From: Symbiodinium microadriaticum
Lineage: Eukaryota; Sar; Dinophyceae; Suessiales; Symbiodiniaceae
Direction of reading: 5' to 3'
NCBI GenBank assembly: GCA_001939145.1
Contig: LSRX01000061.1
Location: forward strand, 1,215,354-1,279,353
DNA: 64,000 bases
Below the pieces are notes generated by a model. It was not told the origin of the DNA, ran no database searches, and was given only the letters and a program-made list of their open reading frames with translations. Shown here one piece after another: positions 14,290 through 25,454 of this stretch (position 1 is the first letter of the stretch; every line of letters begins with the position of its first letter). The position numbers and the translations under genes are program-made.

Positions 14290-14747
14290 TTTCTTGTTTT
14301 AGGGTCTCCGTCTTCCCAGGGCTCACCGGGGCTCGTTAGGAGGACTCTGGCATCCAAGTCCCATGTTTCAACATGGGCATCCCGTTGCCAGCCCTTCATT
14401 GGCTTGTCAGAGCTATGGGAAACCTGCCACAAACACTGCCGCGGCCATGACATCATCTTGCTTTGTCTACACTCCTGCATGTCACAATGCAGGTTCCCGT
14501 CGCAGTGGCAGAAGATTGAAATCGCAGAGGAAAACAACACACCTCACCAACCCCTGTCTACAAAGCTTGTTTTCTGAATCGCTGACCTTCCCATTGTCAT
14601 CAAACATAAAGCTTCACAACCCTCCGGCTTCAGGTCGAGGACTGTTTCTTTGAGTTTCAGGGTACGGTCTCCGACCTCGTCGTTGGAGCCCACGGCCACA
14701 ACAACGTTGGCCTCCTGACCAAGATGGCCCACGACACAAAAAAACAC
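14290..14747 (-). CDS. Unrecognised minus-strand exons
   Basis: Two reading-frame blocks look protein-coding in composition. The upstream one (14747-14560) reads EANVVVAVGSNDEVGDRTL followed by a Lys/Glu-rich helix-like stretch, with a plausible acceptor (TCTTGGTCAG) ahead of it. The downstream one (14540-14290) contains CDGNLHCDMQECRQSKMMSW. I do not recognise a family. They could belong to one gene running toward lower coordinates. The block between them carries stops in both frames, which an intron would explain. Confidence 0.4.
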
Positions 14748-15360
14748 CCTACTCTACTCCAAACTCGCCCAAACTCCCAGAAAGACCTACACTCCCTCAA
14801 GGGCTAACGTGGAGCCCCACACAGGGGACCCCTCATCACCAAGATCTCTCCTCGGGGATCTGGCGGCACGTCGGATGCCTCCAAGTAGGGAGATTTAGGG
14901 GCCTCCGGGAAAGGGCCCCCTTTCCTTGACCAGGTCCTAAGCGGCTTTCCGGCAGAATCTTACACCTCAACTCCCACCAGACCAAGATCATGGAGGGGTC
15001 TCTTACGGACCCGCTCTATCGGCCTCTAAGGTCGGAGAGCGCCGTCCTTCACCCAACAGAGTCTAACTTTGTAAGTCCCACTATAGTATGCATAACGAAA
15101 AGACACGTCCAGAACAGTATGCCAGTAACAGTATTCATAGTTCCTAACATCGTGGGTGAGCTATGCGGTAACGAATCCATGGCAAAAAGAGTGACTCCTG
15201 TTGCCCTTGATCCGGCCCCTCAACCCGAAACCCTAAACCCCCAACCCCTGGCAGACCCCCAGGCCCTGAGACCCTCTCAACGAGGTCCCGTTTAAGGGAG
15301 CCAGAAGGTAAGGTTAAGAAGGGTCCCCTTTCAGGGGTCTCTGTAGAATACTTCCTAGGC

Positions 15361-15672
15361 TACGCCCTAAACCCTAAAACCCTAAAGCCTAAACCCTAAA
15401 ATCCTAAAACCCTAAAACCTTAAAACCCTAAAAACCCTAAACCCTAAAACCCTAAAACCTAAACCCTAAACTCCTAAAACCCTAAAACCTTAAAACCCTA
15501 AAAACCCTAAACGCCCTAAACCTAAAACCCTAAAAACCCTAAAACCCTAAAACCCTAAAACCCTAAAAACCCTAAAACCCTAAAACCCTAAAAACCCTAA
15601 ACCCTAAAACCCTAAAACCTAAACCCTAAAATCCTAAAATCCTAAAACCCTAAAATCCTAAAATCCTAAAAA
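15361..15672. repeat. Degenerate interstitial telomere-like array (CCCTAAA)n
   Basis: About 310 bp of CCCTAAA-type units that vary between CCCTAAA, CCCTAAAA, CCTAAA and TCCTAAA. The telomere heptamer of dinoflagellates and plants is TTTAGGG. The array is internal, not at the window edge, and too degenerate to be a maintained telomere. No gene content was seen. Confidence 0.9.
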
Positions 15673-15989
15673 CCCTAAACCCTCGACTCTCTTGGCCCCC
15701 CGGCGCGTTGATGAGCACTGTGGGCCTAGCAGCTCCCAGCTCTCTCGGAGGGCTGGAAGAGGTTTTTTTGGAACGGTTTAGGGTTTTTTGGGTTTTTTTT
15801 CTTTTTGAGGGCTTCGGGAGTTTAGGCCCCAAAAGGGTTATGAAAAGGAAAACCGTGGAGGGCTCTCTGTTTGGGTTCGTACTATGAGGTTTACTACAAG
15901 GTTATAAGGCGTACTACGAAGGCTTTTAGAAGGCGTACCGTCCGCGGGTTCCTCTGTTAAAATGGTAAGTCTTTGAGAAGGCATATGAT

Positions 15990-16871
15990 GAAGACATGGA
16001 TCTGCTCGAGCCCTTACCACACGCTGCTGCAAGCCTTCAACAGATCAACGAGAAGAAGCCCGTTGAAGAACGCTTCTTGGCCGGAGCCGATTGGCCCAGG
16101 CCCAAATCGCTTGTTCATGAAGTCATCACGCACTGTGGAAACCGGCACTGCCCAGTAAATGCGCATCCGGAAAGCTACCGCTCCAAAACTGAAGCCGAAG
16201 ACAGTCTGCCTATGAACACGCGTATCCACATCCGATGCGTCGAGAGCCCTCTTTGGCGCAGAAGCCAGCGCAAAGCCAGGGGCCCGGGCCCTCTCCAGTA
16301 GCCTCTGCGCCAGAGGCCGACTATGTACACGCCGCCTCCGGCAAGGGCCGCAAGGGCAAGGCGGGGACAAGAAAGAAGGCCAGCATAGCCAGAGGAATCT
16401 CATGCCACAGCGTTGCCAATGTTTCGACTTCCTTCGGCAGGGGACTTTCGTCGCCTTCTGGCCAGAGACGCATTAGATGCCTGAGGCCTTCCCAAAAAGT
16501 CCTCACTTTTCCCCGAGCCCCAGAAGTCCCAACGTGCTCTCAAGCTCCTGATTGCGTTTGGAAGTCCAGGTCTGACGGATCCAATTTTCAGGCTAAAAGT
16601 TCACCCCGCCTTTCGACGCTCCCATGATAACATGGGGCCGAAACCTTGGCACGACGACCATGCGTCCGTTTGTGGCGCATTTCGGTGTTCTTGGGGTCTC
16701 AAAGATGGGCTCCGGGACTGTGCGCCTAAGGCTCTTCGGCTTTGCTTCAAGAGCAGAGATCAGCCTCCAGAATTCTGGCATGGCATGCTTGTAGCTTGAA
16801 CCGAATGAAGCGCCATGGCCTCGACACCAGAAGCCTTCATGCGATGCCAGAACCAAACCCTCAACAATCAA
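15990..16871 (-). CDS. Unrecognised multi-exon gene with a membrane-like segment
   Basis: Three minus-strand blocks in different frames look coding. Block 1 (16871-16593) contains HAMPEFWRLISALEAKP and MVVVPRFRPHVIMGASKGG. Block 2 (16506-16321) contains WEGLRHLMRLWPEGDESPLP followed by a hydrophobic run, LAMLAFFLVPALPL, that could be a membrane helix. Block 3 (16300-16014) contains FGFSFGAVAFRMRIYWAVP and GQEAFFNGLLLVDLLKA. Order and strand agree with one gene. No family is recognised and exon limits are approximate. Confidence 0.4.
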
Positions 16872-17744
16872 ATGTCACCAATCCAACCAATGATTACTCT
16901 CACAAGTCGCAACACCGGTACCCCCTTCACACTGCGTGCCACTGCCGCTGCGCTGCTGCTAGACCTACTCTGCCAAAATATTGTAGTGTTCCCCGTCGTT
17001 CCTGTTGTTGCTCTTGTCGCAGGCACTGCCACATTCCCTTACACCAGCTCTGGGATTCGAACGCGTCCATCTCCGACTTGAGGCGGTCTGAGACTTGAAA
17101 GGACATGAGAGATGCTTAGGTCTAGGGCTTCGAGTGCAAGGCTTTGCCGTTTCTTCGCACAGGCCTCTGTTCTTCGGCGTGACAAGCCCATAATCCCGGC
17201 GCCGCACATTGCGTGATGTTAGCGGTTTCCAGCCTGATCCCTGGACTCCGAAGCCTGGGCCCTCCTCTCAGCAGATCCGGAAAACCCAGGCCAGAGCCCC
17301 ACGCAAGCCCTTGCCCTAAACCCCGACATCCCAAACTCCCACACCCCAAACCCCCCAGGGGCCCTCAAGATTCCCTCAACCCTCAAGGGAAGGCCCAAAA
17401 GGCCTAGGTAAGGCTCCACGGGAAAGTTCGGCAGCTCGGGGTTCGGGATGTTAAAGCACCAGCCGATCTGACGGTGTTAGGCTTTAAGGCTTTAGGCTTT
17501 CTTCTTCCCTTCGTAGAGGCCTTGGGTTCTAGGGTTGTCTGACGGTTTCAGACTTCTTGGGACGGGCTCTCAGGGTTTCGGGCTTCGGGTTTAGGGTTTA
17601 GGGTGGGGTTCAGGGGTTCGACTCTCACACTCTCGCTGGCAGTTTGGGGCTTTGGGGTTGCGGTTCCGTGTACGTGTGCGTGTATGTGTATGTGTATGTA
17701 TACATACACATACACATACACACGTGCACCCACCAAACCCGAAC

Positions 17745-17912
17745 GGCATGAATCATACTGGTCGTATTATGGTTTCTATGCGCTGCAATCACTTTCTAAA
17801 GGAAGAACTCAAGAGATTGAAGCCAAGCACGTATTGGTTGCTCAGGGATTCAGGAGCGCTGCTAACAAACCACGTGAAATCCATAGGGGATTGCCCTGAT
17901 CTAAGGAACTAG
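17745..17912 (+). CDS. Possible unrecognised plus-strand exon
   Basis: The frame ending at 17912 reads HFLKEELKRLKPSTYWLLRD and then a hydrophilic tail, preceded by a (GTGTAT)n tract at 17670-17720. Composition is protein-like, but there is no partner exon or motif. It is one of very few plus-strand candidates in the window. Confidence 0.25.
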   Translation, partial: GMNHTGRIMVSMRCNHFLKEELKRLKPSTYWLLRDSGALLTNHVKSIGDCPDLRN

Positions 17913-18499
17913 GAATCATTAAGAATTACAATTTACCATCCGAGGTCGGACTGAGCACTTCATGCCGCCCACGTCAAAGAAGTGAAGCCAAGGCCACTTT
18001 GGTAGCTGAAGACATTTCATCGAACCCCGAAACCCGAGACCTTCAAATGCGAAAGCTTCCCGACAGGCTGATGCACCTGATAGCCCGCCGACTCAACCAT
18101 GCGGCTTTGCCGCGGGTTGAGCCTCGACCCATCTTGAGGTGTATTAAGACTGGGGGTGCAGGGTGTCCTACTGTTTAGTCTAACGATGAGCCCCCTTCCT
18201 ATATTCCGAACTTCCATCTTCAGCCTGGTACTTCTAAGGCCATCTTCCCAGGTTTCCCGCAAATGCCATTCACTCCGCGGTGGAGGTTTTGGTCGGCCCT
18301 GTTCTCTCCGCTTCAATCGGAGCAGAGGGTTTGGGGTTTAGACTGTTTAGACTGCTTCTGCAAGCGACATCTGCATCCTTCCAGCTCGGGGCGCCGACTG
18401 GTTGCCGAAGCCGGGACCGATGATGAAGACGCGCGTGGTCTGGCGGGTGAGGAGATCGAACAATCGTAAATGTGCTACAGAATCGGCAGTATAACGACA

Positions 18500-18800
18500 A
18501 ATACTGTATACACACACATACTTACATAGATATCTATATATATATATATGTGACCTATAATATACAATACATAGGGTAAAATATCTACTATCTCAGATTC
18601 AATATCTAATATCTGATATCTAATATCTACTATGTATCATCTATATTATCTGATATACCATATGTAAGATATTATATACAAATATACACACATATTTCGT
18701 GTATAGTTCAAGAGATATGAAGTAGATTTATCTAGTATGACGATGATGATGATGATGATGGTGATGATGGTGATGATGGTGATGATGAAATGGATGGTGA
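18500..18800. repeat. TATC/ATAT-rich tract and (GATGAT)n
   Basis: Imperfect ATATCT/ATCTAA words run from 18515 to 18700, and a (GATGAT)n/(GGTGAT)n run from 18738 to 18790. Mirror CATCAT-rich sequence lies at 18975-19045. The ORFs here are compositional. Confidence 0.8.
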
Positions 18801-19458
18801 TTTCCTCATCATCGCTGTCCACATCAACTCGCCCTCGGAAAGAAAACCGGACGCTGCATTCTGGGAGCCCGGACAGTGCGGTTCAAGTTGCTTGGAGGCC
18901 GCGGTGTTGCGGCCACAACGGCCTCGCAGGGCTTCTGAACGGTGAGAACATCGATTGAACAAAAGCAGAACCATCGCCGCTATCATCATCGTCGTCATCA
19001 TCATCACCATCATCATCACCGATATCGACATCATCAACGTCAATATCGGTATCATGACCCAGAATACTATTCCCGTCGCCTGATTTTGTTAAACACTGTG
19101 GTGTCCACATTCGCTTCGTTGTCCGGCTCATGTTGTCGTGGTTGCTCTTGCTGTTGTATTTCTTGCTGCTGTTCCTAATATGACAGCTGTTGTTATTTCT
19201 GTCGTGCTTGCTTCATTTCCTCTCGTGCCATGGTTCGCTGCTCGTCTTTCTCCCTGTTGATGCGGCTCGTTCATTGCTGCTGACATTGCAGATCTTCCTA
19301 GTGACTCTGCCGTATTGTGTTTGCTTTCTTCACGTTGTTGATGCTAGTGCCGCTATTGTCTATGTCACAGTGATGCTGATGGCACTGTTGCCATAGTGCT
19401 GCGTAGCTGCTAGCTGCTGCTGCTGCCTATTGCGGTTGCTGCTCCTGTTGCTGTGGGC

Positions 19459-19809
19459 CTAAACATATCGGGGTAAGACGCACACCTTGCGGAAGTACTT
19501 CTCGAAGTCGTAGTACGTGAATCGCCTGACGGTCCCCAGCTTGCCTTCGGATCCAAGACCCCTCTTTAAGAGTAGCAGGTTGGGCCCTCGGTAGCAGCAA
19601 ACAGTTGTGCTTGTGCTACTACTTGCGGCCAAGAGTCTTTTTGCCCCCGGCAATGGCCTCCCAGGCACGTGTGGGCAAGAAGAAAGGCTGCTGCTACTCT
19701 TACTGCAGATGCTGCGACGCCTCGTATTAACGATCACAGCAGCACAGGCAACAGCAAGACATACGAGAGCACCGGCCGCAGCAAGAGCAAGCAAAGGAGT
19801 AAGGCTCAA
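19459..19809 (-). CDS. Unrecognised protein with N-terminal hydrophobic segment
   Basis: One minus-strand frame opens with LLALAAAGALVCLAVACAAV, which could be a signal anchor. It ends with GPNLLLLKRGLGSEGKLGTV and a Tyr/Phe-rich stretch before a stop at 19459. A plausible acceptor (GCTACCGAG) lies ahead of the second part, so the Ser-rich middle may be intron. No family recognised. Confidence 0.35.
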   Translation of the reverse strand: MSLTPLLALAAAGALVCLAVACAAVIVNTRRRSICSKSSSSLSSCPHVPGRPLPGAKRLLAASSSTSTTVCCYRGPNLLLLKRGLGSEGKLGTVRRFTYYDFEKYFRKVCVLPRYV

Positions 19810-19849
19810 GCCAGAACATGAGCCTGGGAGCTGGAGGAACTTGGCCGCA

Positions 19850-19975
19850 TAGTATAGTACAGCACAGTATAGTCTAGTGAGTCTAGTCTAGCATCGTACC
19901 GTGTAGCATAGCATAGTATAGTATGTCATATCATAGTAGAGTAGAGTATAGCATAGCGTCGCATAGTGCAGCTTT
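19850..19975. repeat. Degenerate ATAGT/GCATA pentamer repeat
   Basis: Units such as AGTAT, AGCAT and AGTCT follow one another with many substitutions. It is a decayed simple repeat. Confidence 0.75.
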
Positions 19976-21500
19976 GTTTTACTAATATTGTACTCTATTG
20001 TAGTACGGCAAAGGGAGCCTCGTGGGCTCAAAGCTCAAGGCTCGTTTTGGCACACCGCAGAGCTCCGGCCACTTACCAGTCCCCTGCACGGTGCCTCGTC
20101 TCTTTTGGAGGCTTCGGGGGTGAAAAGCTCGGGGAGGTCCGCAACAGGACTTGGGTGCAAGCCGAAGGGGTTCGGGAGGCAGTTTCGCGTGTGATTGCAA
20201 GCTAGCAGCTCGCTAAGACAAAACCCTCAAGTTTAGGCAGGTCGAAACTGGATACTCCAGCATCTTGATGACTTTCATAAGGCTGACGGGTCCTAGGTTG
20301 CCTTATACATCGGCCCCACTGCAAGGAGCACAAAGATGCTTTCAGCCTAGAAAAGGTTCGGGTCTCTCCTCTTCGCGGCATCTCCCCGGGCCAGAAGCGT
20401 GGCAGAGTATCAGAGAGAACTTGCGTGTCGGTTTAGGCTCTAGGGTGTCCGGGGCCAACCATCTTCGAACACAGCTACCGCCATCTTGACATTCTGACTT
20501 CCACGAGCATCATGGTTCGCTCAAGCTGGTCCTGCAACACTCAGTAGCGGTCGACGCTACCATGGTAATCGCAGCAGTGGAACTGGATGGGACTGGTAGG
20601 TCCTACAGGGTAGCAATTGCAGGTTGTATGTAGTGGGTGGAAGGCTGTAGTTGTTGCTGTGCTGTTGTCGTGGCCAGCAGAACCGCACGGAGGGGGCCGC
20701 GTCCTTTACACACGGAAGTCCTCTTTGAAGCTAAATCGGCCAAAGGGCCTCTGCCCGCCCGGCAGCAGCATATGTGCCACGGGGCGGGGGGCGGTGCCCG
20801 GAAACAGCTTCCGCACTGGGAGCTGCAAAGACTCTTTCGGAGTGCTTCCTTCCGGTCTAACCCAGAATTCCCGGAGTGACGGCTATGTTTCTAAATGAAG
20901 AAATGGAACTGAGCAGTCCCCACTGCAGGCTTGATGGATTTCGTTTAGGGTGGCGCCTGTTCCCTCAACAGGGCTGGCATGTGGCAAATTCCTTTACCAA
21001 TCCGCATTGAGGGATTCACGGGCTTTGCTTCGTCCCAAAGACCGGACAAGGGCCCACATCATGGTGTAGTCAGCATGACTACACTCAATCAGGGGAGCCG
21101 TTTAAAAGGGAGAGTCTTCACGCCTGAGGATCTAGTAAGAGGATTCGGTGCAGGCTGCACCCTGCCGGGTCGACGCTTTCGTCAAGGCCCACGGCGCACA
21201 GGCACAGCTTCAAAATAATGGAAGTAGTATCAGCCGAACCTGGGCGTGTGGGGTCACGGGCACATGTGGCGATGAGTGGGCAGTTGGGAGGGTCAGTTTT
21301 CAGTGACCAACACCACAACTACACGCAAAACAAAAGCCTACAGAACCAAACAGTCCTGCCCCCTATACAGTCTCCCAAGCCTGTGGGACAACCATCAAAA
21401 CCCCATGAAGCCCGAACCCTGGGCAAAAGACCTTGACAGAGTCCTAGGCATCGCAATAGCGACGGCCATACACCCGAAGCAACAGCTGTAGCAGTGACGG
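19976..21500. other. No gene recognised
   Basis: Short ORFs occur on both strands without recognisable motifs or consistent exon phase. I could not support a gene here. Confidence 0.4.
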
Positions 21501-21516
21501 TAGTACAATCAGAAAT

Positions 21517-22491
21517 GTGTGTGTGTGTGTGTGTTGTGTGTGTTGTGTGTGTTGTGTGTGTTGTGTGTGTTGTGTGTGTNNNNNNNNNNNNNNNNNNNNN
21601 NNNNNNNNNNNNNNNNNNNNNNNNNNNNNNNNNNNNNNNNNNNNNNNNNNNNNNNNNNNNNNNNNNNNNNNNNNNNNNNNNNNNNNNNNNNNNNNNNNNN
21701 NNNNNNNNNNNNNNNNNNNNNNNNNNNNNNNNNNNNNNNNNNNNNNNNNNNNNNNNNNNNNNNNNNNNNNNNNNNNNNNNNNNNNNNNNNNNNNNNNNNN
21801 NNNNNNNNNNNNNNNNNNNNNNNNNNNNNNNNNNNNNNNNNNNNNNNNNNNNNNNNNNNNNNNNNNNNNNNNNNNNNNNNNNNNNNNNNNNNNNNNNNNN
21901 NNNNNNNNNNNNNNNNNNNNNNNNNNNNNNNNNNNNNNNNNNNNNNNNNNNNNNNNNNNNNNNNNNNNNNNNNNNNNNNNNNNNNNNNNNNNNNNNNNNN
22001 NNNNNNNNNNNNNNNNNNNNNNNNNNNNNNNNNNNNNNNNNNNNNNNNNNNNNNNNNNNNNNNNNNNNNNNNNNNNNNNNNNNNNNNNNNNNNNNNNNNN
22101 NNNNNNNNNNNNNNNNNNNNNNNNNNNNNNNNNNNNNNNNNNNNNNNNNNNNNNNNNNNNNNNNNNNNNNNNNNNNNNNNNNNNNNNNNNNNNNNNNNNN
22201 NNNNNNNNNNNNNNNNNNNNNNNNNNNNNNNNNNNNNNNNNNNNNNNNNNNNNNNNNNNNNNNNNNNNNNNNNNNNNNNNNNNNNNNNNNNNNNNNNNNN
22301 NNNNNNNNNNNNNNNNNNNNNNNNNNNNNNNNNNNNNNNNNNNNNNNNNNNNNNNNNNNNNNNNNNNNNNNNNNNNNNNNNNNNNNNNNNNNNNNNNNNN
22401 NNNNNNNNNNNNNNNNNNNNNNNNNNNNNNNNNNNNNNNNNNNNNNNNNNNACATACAGACATACAGACATACAGACATACAGACATACAG

Positions 22492-22500
<9 letters not shown>
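21517..22500. repeat. (GTGTGTT)n array, assembly gap of 872 N, then (ACAG/ACAT)n
   Basis: A TGTGTGTTG repeat runs into a gap (21580-22451), which is followed by CATACAGA and CATA repeats to about 22545. The gap is probably a collapsed microsatellite. ORFs of 340-415 residues across it are artefacts. Confidence 0.95.
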
Positions 22501-22524
<24 letters not shown>

Positions 22525-22769
22525 CATACATATATATATATATAGTACCCCAAAAAAACCACGCCCCCATGTCAGGTACGACGATCATCTACATCCATGG
22601 CTCCGAACTGCAACTTCAGAGTTGTTCACGGCTTCAGGGTTTGGAGTTCAGGGACTCCGCGCGACAGACTCGGATGCCAATATGTATGATATCGCGATGC
22701 GGAATGCTGTTTGATGCTGTAATCCGCAATTCCACTGAATCCAGAGGGCATGCTGTGATACCATAACAC

Positions 22770-22985
22770 TGTGTTTCCAGACTTCCATATTGGCAACTCA
22801 AAAATTCCAGAATTCCAGATTTGCGGAGGCTAACATTTTGCGGTGGCTAACTCTTCCAGCATTGCAGATTTTCCAATCTGGAATAGCAAGATCGGACACT
22901 CTGGAATTCAGGAATTATTAACCTTTGCTAGTCTGGAAATCTGGAATTATTCACCTCGCTAATCTGGAATTCTAGAATTATTGTG
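22770..22985. repeat. Diverged ~32-bp tandem repeat around CTGGAATT
   Basis: Units centred on TCTGGAATTC/GAATTATT repeat at about 32-bp spacing from 22895 to 22985. The same words occur in inverted orientation (ATTCCAGA) from 22790 to 22880. The block ends about 140 bp before the relict spliced leader of the P-loop gene. Confidence 0.65.
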
Positions 22986-23127
22986 TCTTGCATGACGAAG
23001 CAGACGGGCATAGCGCGAGAAAAATTGTGAGCGACCTTACTGTGTATGCACATGCGATCGTGTGACAACAGAAAATGTGTTGGAGCTCTTACAAAGAAAA
23101 CTTGCATACGTCACAGCACCATGATGG

Positions 23128-23147
23128 TCGCAGCATCTTGGTTCAAG
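23128..23147 (+). other. Relict dinoflagellate spliced-leader sequence
   Basis: TCGCAGCATCTTGGTTCAAG resembles the dinoflagellate spliced leader, whose 3' part is CATTTTGGCTCAAG. The last 14 bases differ by two transitions, and the six upstream bases fit with one deletion and one transition. In dinoflagellates the leader is added to mRNA by trans-splicing and is not normally encoded next to genes. A genomic copy upstream of a gene marks re-integration of a processed mRNA. An ATG in a coding-like frame follows 48 bases later at 23196. Confidence 0.6.
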
Positions 23148-23195
23148 ACTTTTTTCGTAGCAAATACGTGTAGTGTAGTTTCACTCATAAGCGAA

Positions 23196-25240
23196 ATGGA
23201 TGCAGACAACGTTTGCTTCAACGAGAAGAAGGAGGCCACCGATCAGATGGAGTTGCGTGAATTACAAGAACATGTGGCTGTGGGAACAATGGAAACGAAG
23301 AGCCATCAGTGTAACGAACCTGCCTATCTGCAAGTGACTTGTTATAGAATAGAATAAGTAATCTTGTTGGCGATTCGTTGAAAAAACTTCTTCATATTCA
23401 ACTGCATTTCTCCATTTCGGTTTGCTTCTGCAAACACTTCTTTGCGACACTTTTTTGACATCATCCACGATGTACCCCAGGAGGATATCGACACCGACGA
23501 GTTGAGAGGCATCTTCAGGGACAAAGCATGGGTTGATTTACCTCTTGCTATCAAAATGAATGGACATCCCAACTTTGATTACAAATCCCAGCTCCTTATC
23601 CTCAGCCAGAATAATGGCAAGCTCACCATCGTGAATTTCTTAACCAAGATAAAACTTACACAAGCAAAATTGACGTCATTTGCGGTTGGCGCATGCTCTC
23701 AGATCGTGTGGGGTTCCGGCAACAAGGTGCTGGAGCGCAAGGCCTTTCAACGGATGTTGCAACAGATGGGCGGTTTGCAGTCCTTGACAGGTGAAAGGAA
23801 GCGATCTGCTTCCTCAGCGGCCTTGGGAACCTGCACCGAGGCAGATCAAGATGCCGGCTGGGACTCCATCATAGAGCATGAAGTCAGTGATTGGGGTCAG
23901 CTCAAACAGTTGAGATGGATTCACAAGCACATCAACCAGGAGGGCAGCCCCATCAGAGGATGGGCCGAAAAACTCGTGCCGAAAGCATTGGATTCATTAG
24001 CTAATGACGGCTGCCTTGCAAAGCTCACCAGACGGTATGACTTGACCATTCAGGACTTTCACCCAACCTTCTTGGATAACATCTTTAAGGATGCGGCCCC
24101 TTATCACAGTCGCTGGTTGCTTGGCGAGCCTGGTGTGGGGAAGACACCACTGGCACGTGTCACGGCTATGATGTTCAGTCGGTATCACGGCGGCGGGAGG
24201 CAATTCCGCTCCGCAGAAGACTTCGATTTCTTCCGGGGCATCTTCTTCAGCAAAGCTACACCGGCCTTATACGACGACGGAGATATTTCTGGTGCAATAA
24301 AAGCGAAAAAGCTTTTTCCGACGTTGGCAACATTGAAGGGATCTTGAAGGAACGCTGGAACGCAGTAAAGTTCGTGCAAGGCCAGCTCCGCATCGTCATC
24401 GACAATACCTACGCTGCAGATGGAGTTATCGCGCCAGACGTGTCGATGCTCTCACATGATGACTTCATCAAGATGATACGCCCAGCGATTGGGTATATTT
24501 CAGATGCTGACTCCAGAGCCATTCTGAAAAGGAGTGTGTTCATGGTCTTTACCAAGGACAGCATCTACTATCGTCCTCCCTCGGAACGACCCATGGATGT
24601 GCGTCGTCACAAATGGGCTTTGAGAGATATTCTTGTTGACGAATGCAAGACCCGCTTCAGCAATTTCAAGAAGAATGGCCCTGTTCCTCAGATGGCTGCC
24701 ATGGTCGCCGCTGAGAGAGCTTGGTTGGATGAGGCCTTGAACCAACACGACAGTGCCCACTCAGTCGCTGAGCATTTCAACAACACTCTGTCGGAACAGC
24801 GCATCAAGATGGAGCCGGCTGAATTCTCAGAGGCACACGAGGGCTTAGCGCATATGTGCGCAGGTGAAGTCTTGGATGCTGAGAGTCCTGAGCAATCGGC
24901 GGCGCCAGCCCCTGTGACGCCAACACGGAAGATCAAGCAAGAACGGTTCGATCAAGCCGAGGCCACATTTCTGCTCAGAAGCAGTGCTTTCAGCAAGGCA
25001 TTGGGTCCCAGTGATTTTATCGAGTTGTCTCCTTCCTCTTCAACGCCCGCGGCATCTCCCGGTAAGCCTTCTTCGGCACCTCCTATGGAACCCAATCTTG
25101 ATTTCGAGGTTCGTCCTATGGAGCCCAATCCTGATTTCGAGGTTCCCGGCTCACCTGGCTCACCTATGGATGTAGCAGACAGCATTACTGACGAGGAGAA
25201 CATCTTCGGACACGGCGGCTCCCTGAATTGCGAGGATTAG
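23196..25240 (+). pseudogene. P-loop NTPase gene, intron-poor, with one frame break
   Basis: The coding frame probably starts at ATG 23196 (MDADNVCFNEKKEATDQMEL). It could splice from 23333 to 23481 over a GT-AG intron with phase 0 on both sides, and then runs to 24320. A Walker A box, GEPGVGKT, is at 24123-24146 and a Walker B-like ALYDDGD at 24264-24284. The frame then breaks near the A5/T5 runs at 24306-24317 and resumes one frame back as SDVGNIEGILKERW, followed by a sensor-like strand QLRIVIDN. The second part ends at TAG 25240. The order resembles a superfamily 3 helicase or AAA+ ATPase, but the family is not firmly recognised. The C-terminal 120 residues are Pro/Ser/Glu-rich, with two IK-x-E sumoylation-like sites and a repeated MEPN-x-DFEV. 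The break suggests a decaying copy, a sequencing error or, less likely, programmed slippage. With the relict leader it is best read as a retroposed gene. Confidence 0.75.
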
Positions 25241-25454
25241 TCGCTTCACCGGTATCAACAAGTATATCGCGAACATATGAGGAACCCGATTTTGAGAACT
25301 GTCTGCAAGCATCCCTATAGTACAGAATAGTTCGTAAACATGTCTCGCGTGTGTTTGAGTGTTTTTGATGTAGTCATCGCCAACAGTAGCACACATATAT
25401 TTTCTTTCTGGTTAGCAGTATAAACCAAATGCGCAGTTCTGTGGTTCTCCATTG

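Noticed and set aside
21319-22766. ORFs of 340-415 residues across the second gap
   Set aside because: Most of their length is N; the ends are simple repeats.
24300-24318. Programmed -1 slippage site
   Set aside because: The zero-frame codons do not form a standard slippery heptamer, and no evident downstream structure was recognised.
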